A stretch of 64,000 bases of DNA from Combretum micranthum (taxonomy: Eukaryota; Streptophyta; Magnoliopsida; Myrtales; Combretaceae): positions 1 to 64,000 of the forward strand of contig JAMXBD010002784.1 of assembly GCA_024138025.1 (NCBI GenBank), read 5' to 3'. The notes below the pieces were generated by a model that saw only the letters and a program-made list of their open reading frames with translations, searched no databases and was not told the origin of the DNA. The position numbers and the translations under genes were made by a program. Shown in pieces: positions 59,970 through 64,000 of this stretch (positions within the stretch are counted from its first letter, which is position 1; every line of letters begins with the position of its first letter).

Positions 59970-61180
59970 TGGTAATTGTTTTTTTATATAATTAGTATTT
60001 TAATAATTTTTTCTCAAATAATAGTATATGTGAACATGGGTCACGCTTTTATACACTTCCATTACTAGAAAACTAACACTAATTTGCCTTCTTGTATCAT
60101 ACATAATTTCGTATGTTTGGATATATCTGATCGCGTATGCATATTAAATTAAAGAATAAGACCCCTGTTTGACGTCTTATGCCATTTTAATTGTATTTAA
60201 CTTTAATTATATTTACAAACAATTATAAATTCTTTGTTAAAAGTACTGCACCATCCCACTAATCATAACAACTTACTAATAGGCTATAGAGCCATTATAT
60301 CTTCGGTTGGCATGCTATAAAGAAATCACCTCTATCATATCTCTCATTCTATTTAGTGAAAAAGAAAAACATACCTACACATTCTCACAAGACCATGGGT
60401 ATTTATTTTGTTAATTGTCTACATAGCAAGTATTTTTAAGCTTCTTCATTTAATTTTTTTTTTTTTTTTTTTTTGTTATAGAGCATATATATACACACAC
60501 AAAAACATATATGCACCACAATAAGTGTATAAAAAGTAGATTTCACATAATAAAACTTAGAATATAACGCAATAATTGAATAAGTCCATGTAAATATCGA
60601 ATGATTTGAAAAGAACATAATATAACATACAACGATCTAAATAATGTAGAAAAAAGAAATTAAAATATGAAACAAATATAGTAATATGAAAATTATATTA
60701 ACGTCCAACAACTTAAGAAGAAAAAAGCAAATGTCCTTATATTTGTTCATAAAGGGGCAATTTTTAATTTCTATTTAAAATGCACACGGAGAGAAAGAGA
60801 GAGAGAGGGATGTGAATAAGAATAGTTACTAAAATGATAAAACTGTCGTTATTTATATCGTAACTAACACAATAACAATGAAATGACAATAAAGATTTGA
60901 GTTTCTTTTTTTTTTTTTTTTTAAATGTGATAAAAGTTTAACATGGCAACAATGAAATACAAAAATTTAAGAAAAAAGATTAAGGATTTTTTGGCTTTAC
61001 CATACACCCCAAGCCTGAAACGTGGTAACTTGCTTGGTTTATCTAACCAAAGAAAAACTGCATATGAATTTGTGTCACTCTCGATACTTGATACCTCAAA
61101 ATTCCAGCAATTAGTTGATGTATAAAACATGAAAAATCTTGGAAGTTAATTATATTGTATATCAAGTAACCTAACTTAGC
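59970..61180. other. AT-rich intergenic DNA
   Basis: Poly-T runs (about 60451-60474) and poly-T at about 60908-60922 occur. A 60-codon frame at 60943-61125 on + and overlapping minus frames are more mixed in composition but unrecognised. A short GAGAGA run lies at about 60791-60807. Confidence 0.4.
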
Positions 61181-61181
61181 T

Positions 61182-61306
61182 GGCCACAAACAAATGCCAT
61201 TATTTCTAAGGGACACACATTGACATAGGGGCCTTCTACTACGGTTGGCCACAAACGAATGCCATTCCTAAGTAGCACATATTAACATAGGACCTTCTAC
61301 TAGGTT
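61182..61306. repeat. imperfect tandem duplication, about 62 bp unit
   Basis: GGCCACAAACAAATGCCATT ... GGCCTTCTACTACGGTT is followed directly by GGCCACAAACGAATGCCATT ... GACCTTCTACTAGGTT. Both units share the ACACATTGACATAGG / GCACATATTAACATAGG middle. Confidence 0.8.
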
Positions 61307-61885
61307 GCATGCTCAAGCTCGGCAAGGCTCAAGCTCAATTAGTTAATAAGCTGAACTTAAGTATAAGATAAAGCCTATTTATCTAAATAAGCTGAGCTAG
61401 AGCTTCAATTCAAGCTCATAAGCTGGTTAGTAACCAGATTTATGGATAAGCTCATTAATAAATTCATTAGCAAATTTATAAGTTTTATATTATAATATAT
61501 TAATAAATAATTAAAACAACAAAACTAAATTTCTATTTAATTTACATATATATATTTAGTATCTCTTATATATTATTTTTAGGTTTGTAAAAAATGAAAA
61601 AATGACCTATTTAAACGAGCCAAGCTCGAGTTTTAATTTCAGACTTGATAAAAGCTTACTAGGCTTTAAAAAAACCAGCGCAACTCGAGCTCGATTTGTA
61701 AACGAGCCAAGCTCGAGGTCAAAATAAAGTTTGTTTCTCTAAACAAGTTAAGTTCAAGCCTAGATTTCAAACTCAATAAAAAAACTCAACTCGAGCTTGA
61801 GCTTAATAATTTTTTAACAAGTCAAGTCTAAGCTTTCAAAAGCTAAGCTTAGCTTGGCTTGGCTCATTTGTAACCTTAGCTTATA
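61300..61885. mobile_element. hAT-like short element with CAAGCTCGAG boxes
   Basis: The left end TAGGTTGCATGCTCAAGCTC and the inverted right end TAAGGTTACAAATGAGCC form imperfect inverted termini. Between them are many AAGCTCGAG, GAGCCAAGCTCGAG and AACTCGAGCTCG boxes in both orientations, concentrated at the two ends around an AT-rich centre. Candidate 8 bp flanks (CCTTCTAC and GCTTATAT) do not match well. The fragment at 7015-7200 belongs to the same family. Confidence 0.5.
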
Positions 61886-62174
61886 TGTTCCCGTCAACAG
61901 AATCATTCAAAGATTTAATTGTTAAAATAAATATAATAATAGAAATATTAACTATTTTAATGGCATGATTACAGTTTGGTATGAATTCAGACCGTTAAAT
62001 ATTCAATGACACCAAAAAATTTCCCATGAACATATTTAGAAAATAGTGCACATAATTCAAGCAAGTTTCAATCTATGTTATAATTTATTCTTAAACATTT
62101 ATATTGGAAAAGGTAAATTAATTTCATTCTGGTTTCTCACTTAAATTCAAATCTAGTAATCAATTTATTGTTTG

Positions 62175-62745
62175 TACCTTGCCTTAAGAGGTGGGCGTTG
62201 GGTTGATGAATCGATCTAGAATTGTCGGGCCACGGTTCAAGCCGAGGTTGAATCGGAACTGGCCTATGGACATGAAGGGTCAAGCTGGGCCAGTTCAAAC
62301 GGGCGGTTTAGGACTGGTTCGTTGGCCTTTGATTTGTGAATGATTTTTTTTAATCCGTAAATATTTTTAATTAAATTAATAAGAAAAACACATAATTAAA
62401 TCATCATACAATAGATATATAGAAAATTTTAAATTTCAATCTTGTGCAAAACAAATAAAATTTATTAAAGAAAGCACACTTGAATAGGAAAGTTATTTTA
62501 TAGTGCACACACTTAGGCTAAAAAAGCATACTTGAACAAATAAAGAAAAAAAGACTAATTCATAATAAATATTATCTATTCGCATAAAATGAGTTTAAAC
62601 ATTTATTTCTTTTTTTTTTGCCTATATATTTTTAATTTTTTTGTATTTTTTTTATTTTGACTCGCCCTACTTGCTGGGTCGATGGACCGACGCCTTAAGC
62701 CTGCTTTGACCTACCGAGCCGATGGGTTGGCTAACAGGTTATAAC
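62175..62745. mobile_element. degenerate hAT-like short element with GGGCC / GGTTGG boxes
   Basis: The left part (GGTGGGCGTTGGGTTG, TCGGGCCACGG, AAGCTGGGCCAG) and right part (TGCTGGGTCGATGGACC, CCGAGCCGATGGGTTGGC) are GC-rich and flank an AT-rich centre, the usual hAT MITE layout. Clean terminal repeats or a target duplication were not found. Confidence 0.4.
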
Positions 62746-63448
62746 TCTTATGACGGAGTAGGACCCTACCTTTTATAAAGTGATAAGCACTGAGAGTAAT
62801 TATTGCTCTTAGATCCAGCTCGTGGTAGTCTTGATAGCCAATCCACAACAAATCTATCTACTCGATGCCATATCTATGGTTCCAAAATTAGCTTCCACAT
62901 AAATTTCAGGACTTAGAAGACTGCTATTGGTTCATCAATAATTTATTTACAATACCGTACAATAGTAGGAAGAACATTAGACACTCCAATCCAACTTTGC
63001 AACCAATTTTTTTTTTTTTAATTCCTTGAAGAGAATTTATTCAATAATGTATGGGGATCTATACCCAGTTTAACAAGCAACGAGTTTCCTAAAGGAAATG
63101 GGAGTCAGGACACCCTACATGCACCGCTGATTCCCTTTTTGTTTTGGGATGTCACTCAATGGGCATGCGCACTCAATTTCCTGTTTATTTCCAATTAAAT
63201 TTCTATTTTTGCAGCAAAGAGAAATCTTTCGAAAGGATTCCTAGCTGCTTTCTTCCAATTGTGCTTCTTAACAAACCTAAAGCCTTTCATAATTGTAATA
63301 GCTTATGCTGACTTTATTTCAAATATTTGAACATGTGATGCTACTGCTGTCAAGAGTTAACCCCTATGACTTTAGCAATAAAAACCAACCCGGCCTATCG
63401 TAAAGACTTGTAAATGCCATGATGTAATTAAACTTTGCAACTCTCTCG
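62746..63448. other. mixed-composition DNA, possibly low-copy
   Basis: Balanced composition with little repeat character. A pyrimidine-rich TTTCTATTTTTGCAG acceptor-like site lies near 63200-63215 and is followed by a 31-codon open stretch (KEKSFERIPSCFLPIV and onward) ending in a stop. This could be a terminal exon of a host gene whose rest lies elsewhere, but evidence is thin. Confidence 0.25.
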
Positions 63449-63722
63449 TAGGGCTGCAAATGAGTCGAGTCGAGTTAAGATGGGATAGTATTAATCCCAA
63501 GCTCGAGCTTGACTCGAAATTTCAAAACTCGAGTCTGATCGAGTTTAAAATTTTAAGCTCGAGTTCAGTAACGACTAAATATATGAAGCTGGAACCCGGC
63601 TCATTAAACTACTCGAATAACTTAAGCTCAAGCTCGAATCAACTATTCTTAAATTGAATTTGAGTAAACATCGTGCTCAATTTGAGTAGTTTATAAACTA
63701 GCTTGACTTATTTGTACACCTA
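63449..63722. mobile_element. hAT-like MITE, 274 bp
   Basis: The left end TAGGGCTGCAAATGAGTCGAG and the inverted right end TAGGTGTACAAATAAGTCAAG match at most positions (about 16 of 21). Many CTCGAG / CTCGAGCTTGA boxes follow in both orientations. The flanks CTCTCTCG and AGAGGTTG do not form a clear 8 bp duplication. A 65-codon frame across it is a translation of the boxes, not a gene. Confidence 0.6.
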
Positions 63723-64000
63723 AGAGGTTGCCAAGTAAACAGCCTAAACTCCGTGGTTTCTTGCATGGATAGATACCTATGTAGCATTTAAAATTTCCTA
63801 AAAAGGCACTATAATCCCATTAACGACAGTTCAAGGGTGGTAATTATAGTATTGAAGCAACCTTCATTTCTTGTTTTTCCAAACGAACCAAAGTATGATC
63901 AAGATTTTTCAAAAAAATTGTTTCCCCTATATGGCATCTATATCTAATAAGCATATATATGCAATTGAAAATGACCAATCATCAATAAATCTCAAATCAA
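63723..64000. other. intergenic DNA to window end
   Basis: No feature recognised. Confidence 0.4.

Overview
The window looks like intergenic DNA from a flowering-plant nuclear genome. It is AT-rich, has no operons and no recognisable intact host gene, and consists largely of plant-type transposable elements: Ty3/gypsy chromovirus, Tat-like gypsy, Ty1/copia, LINE, hAT and Mutator-like elements, and very long solo LTRs. Species cannot be named from sequence alone. Almost every open frame longer than 60 codons is either a chance frame in AT-rich DNA or part of a decayed transposon. All identities below come from reading motifs, not from database searches.

Layout. 1-7.2 kb: two short unrecognised coding remnants at the left edge, a degenerate tandem array (3.2-4.0 kb) and a 1.36 kb Mutator-like element with a gene-like, two-exon segment inside. 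7.2-22.5 kb: a 283 bp Mutator-like MITE, then giant LTRs of about 3.3-3.5 kb. These are a solo LTR on + (7703-11065), a diverged LTR on - (from about 13620), and a solo LTR on - (16758-20792). The last carries a 591 bp hAT element and itself appears to sit inside an older LTR on + that ends at 22467. 25.0-27.2 kb: a Tat-lineage gypsy remnant (gag-like relic, primer binding site and LTR end) interrupted by a 904 bp hAT element with a perfect 8 bp target duplication. 29.6-34.9 kb: a structurally complete Reina-like chromovirus with 435 bp LTRs and perfect 5 bp target duplications, but a polyprotein broken by stops and frameshifts. 34.9-38.2 kb: another giant solo LTR with perfect target duplications. 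43.1-47.0 kb: a LINE remnant and a Ty1/copia remnant, both on -. 50.75-59.97 kb: a large non-autonomous LTR element on -, with two near-identical LTRs of about 3.55 kb flanking a 2.1 kb non-coding interior and an initiator-tRNA-Met type primer binding site. 60-64 kb: hAT-like short elements and small tandem repeats.

The main theme is a group of giant-LTR, apparently non-coding retrotransposons. Several copies share features not explained by coding: a conserved hairpin next to a GCCACGT box about 30-60 bp from the LTR end, and in four copies a GC-rich cluster of GGCCGTGAT / ATCACGGCC boxes in a fixed place inside the LTR. Solo LTRs outnumber full elements, so LTR-LTR recombination has been active. 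The chromovirus LTRs differ at 16 of 435 sites (hand count), so it inserted relatively recently. The element at 50.7-60 kb also looks young because its LTRs are nearly identical.
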